DNA of 5,756 nt, taken from assembly GCA_028687395.1 (NCBI GenBank), contig JAQUAE010000139.1:1-5756 (forward strand), read 5' to 3'. The notes beneath the pieces are model-generated. The model saw only the letters and a program-made list of their open reading frames with translations. It was not told the DNA's origin and ran no database searches. This document shows positions 5,554-5,756 of the stretch, piece by piece. This DNA is from Anaerolineales bacterium (GTDB lineage Bacteria; Chloroflexota; Anaerolineae; Anaerolineales; UBA4823). The position numbers were made by a program, and so were the translations under genes. How positions within the stretch are numbered: position 1 is the first letter of the stretch; every line of letters starts with the position of its first letter.

Positions 5554-5756
5554 TCAGGTGATGGCATCCCGCACGCGGCGGGAGAGCTCCCCGAATTGCC
5601 GGGTGAAGCGCATCTCCTCGCTGCGTGGACGGGATAACGCTACCGGCAGGTCCAGGCGCAGCCTCCCCGGGCGCGGGCTGAGTACCAGCACCCGGTCTGC
5701 CAGGAAGAGCGCCTCGGAGATCGAGTGGGTGACCATCACCACGGTTTTGCGCCGCG
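5554..5756 (-). CDS. C-terminal end of an ABC transporter ATP-binding protein, NitT/TauT/SsuB-like (5' truncated by window edge)
   Basis: A minus-strand frame enters from the right edge and ends at TGA (5556-5554), giving about 66 complete codons. The visible part reads KTVVMVTHSISEA, then FLADRVLVLSPRPGRL. The His of VTHS is the H-loop (switch) histidine of ABC ATPases, and the DRVLVLSPRPGR segment is the signature ending of importers of nitrate, taurine, sulfonate and related small molecules. The Walker A, Walker B and signature motifs lie outside the window, as about three quarters of a usual 250-270-residue subunit is missing. It would act at the inner face of the membrane with a permease and a binding protein, presumably encoded beyond the right edge. 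The substrate cannot be told. Confidence 0.85.
   Translation of the reverse strand, partial: RRKTVVMVTHSISEALFLADRVLVLSPRPGRLRLDLPVALSRPRSEEMRFTRQFGELSRRVRDAIT

Noticed and set aside
1..5756. CRISPR array, tRNA, rRNA or insertion sequence
   Set aside because: I saw no regularly spaced repeats, no tRNA-like cloverleaf or rRNA stretches, and no transposase or terminal repeats. The only large repeat is the diverged protein module duplication.

Overview
The window is a GC-rich bacterial segment dominated by genes for multiheme c-type cytochromes. The style of the proteins points to a member of the Chloroflexota, probably an Anaerolineae-like lineage: a Pro/Thr linker between cytochrome domains, a cytochrome lipoprotein with a Cys-Pro-rich stalk, and a secreted/TM protein with a cytoplasmic zinc ribbon. 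This assignment is inference from family resemblance, not from a marker gene.

Layout. On the + strand, 1-202 is the C-terminal end of a cytochrome c family protein with one visible heme site. It is followed by an intergenic stretch with a perfect 12-bp hairpin (229-255). Next is a 564-residue membrane-anchored NapC/NirT-like cytochrome (349-2043) with nine heme-attachment motifs, two of them with non-standard spacing. A weak terminator-like hairpin straddles its stop codon. The 253-bp gap at 2044-2296 is unusually AT-rich (about 38% G+C over 2061-2280, counted by hand) and holds two TATAAT boxes, several dyads and direct repeats, and an orphan Shine-Dalgarno sequence. It looks like a dedicated regulatory region for the next gene. 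That gene (2297-4453) encodes a 718-residue lipoprotein with ten CXXCH motifs, arranged as two tandem copies of a module of five hemes and two Ca-binding-like loops.

The + strand cluster ends at a strong hairpin (4494-4523) that it shares with a convergent minus-strand unit. That unit holds a 312-residue protein with a signal peptide, an extracytoplasmic domain, one TM segment and a C-terminal zinc ribbon (5489-4551). Upstream of it is the C-terminal end of an ABC-transporter ATPase of the NitT/TauT/SsuB type, which runs off the right edge.

How the parts may work together (inference): the NapC/NirT-like protein could take electrons from the quinol pool at the cytoplasmic membrane. The partial cytochrome and the decaheme lipoprotein would then carry them outward. 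If the host is a monoderm Chloroflexota, the lipoprotein would sit directly at the cell surface, which would suit respiration on an external or periplasm-like acceptor. No terminal reductase active site is recognisable in the window, so the acceptor is unknown. The two minus-strand genes have no evident link to electron transfer.
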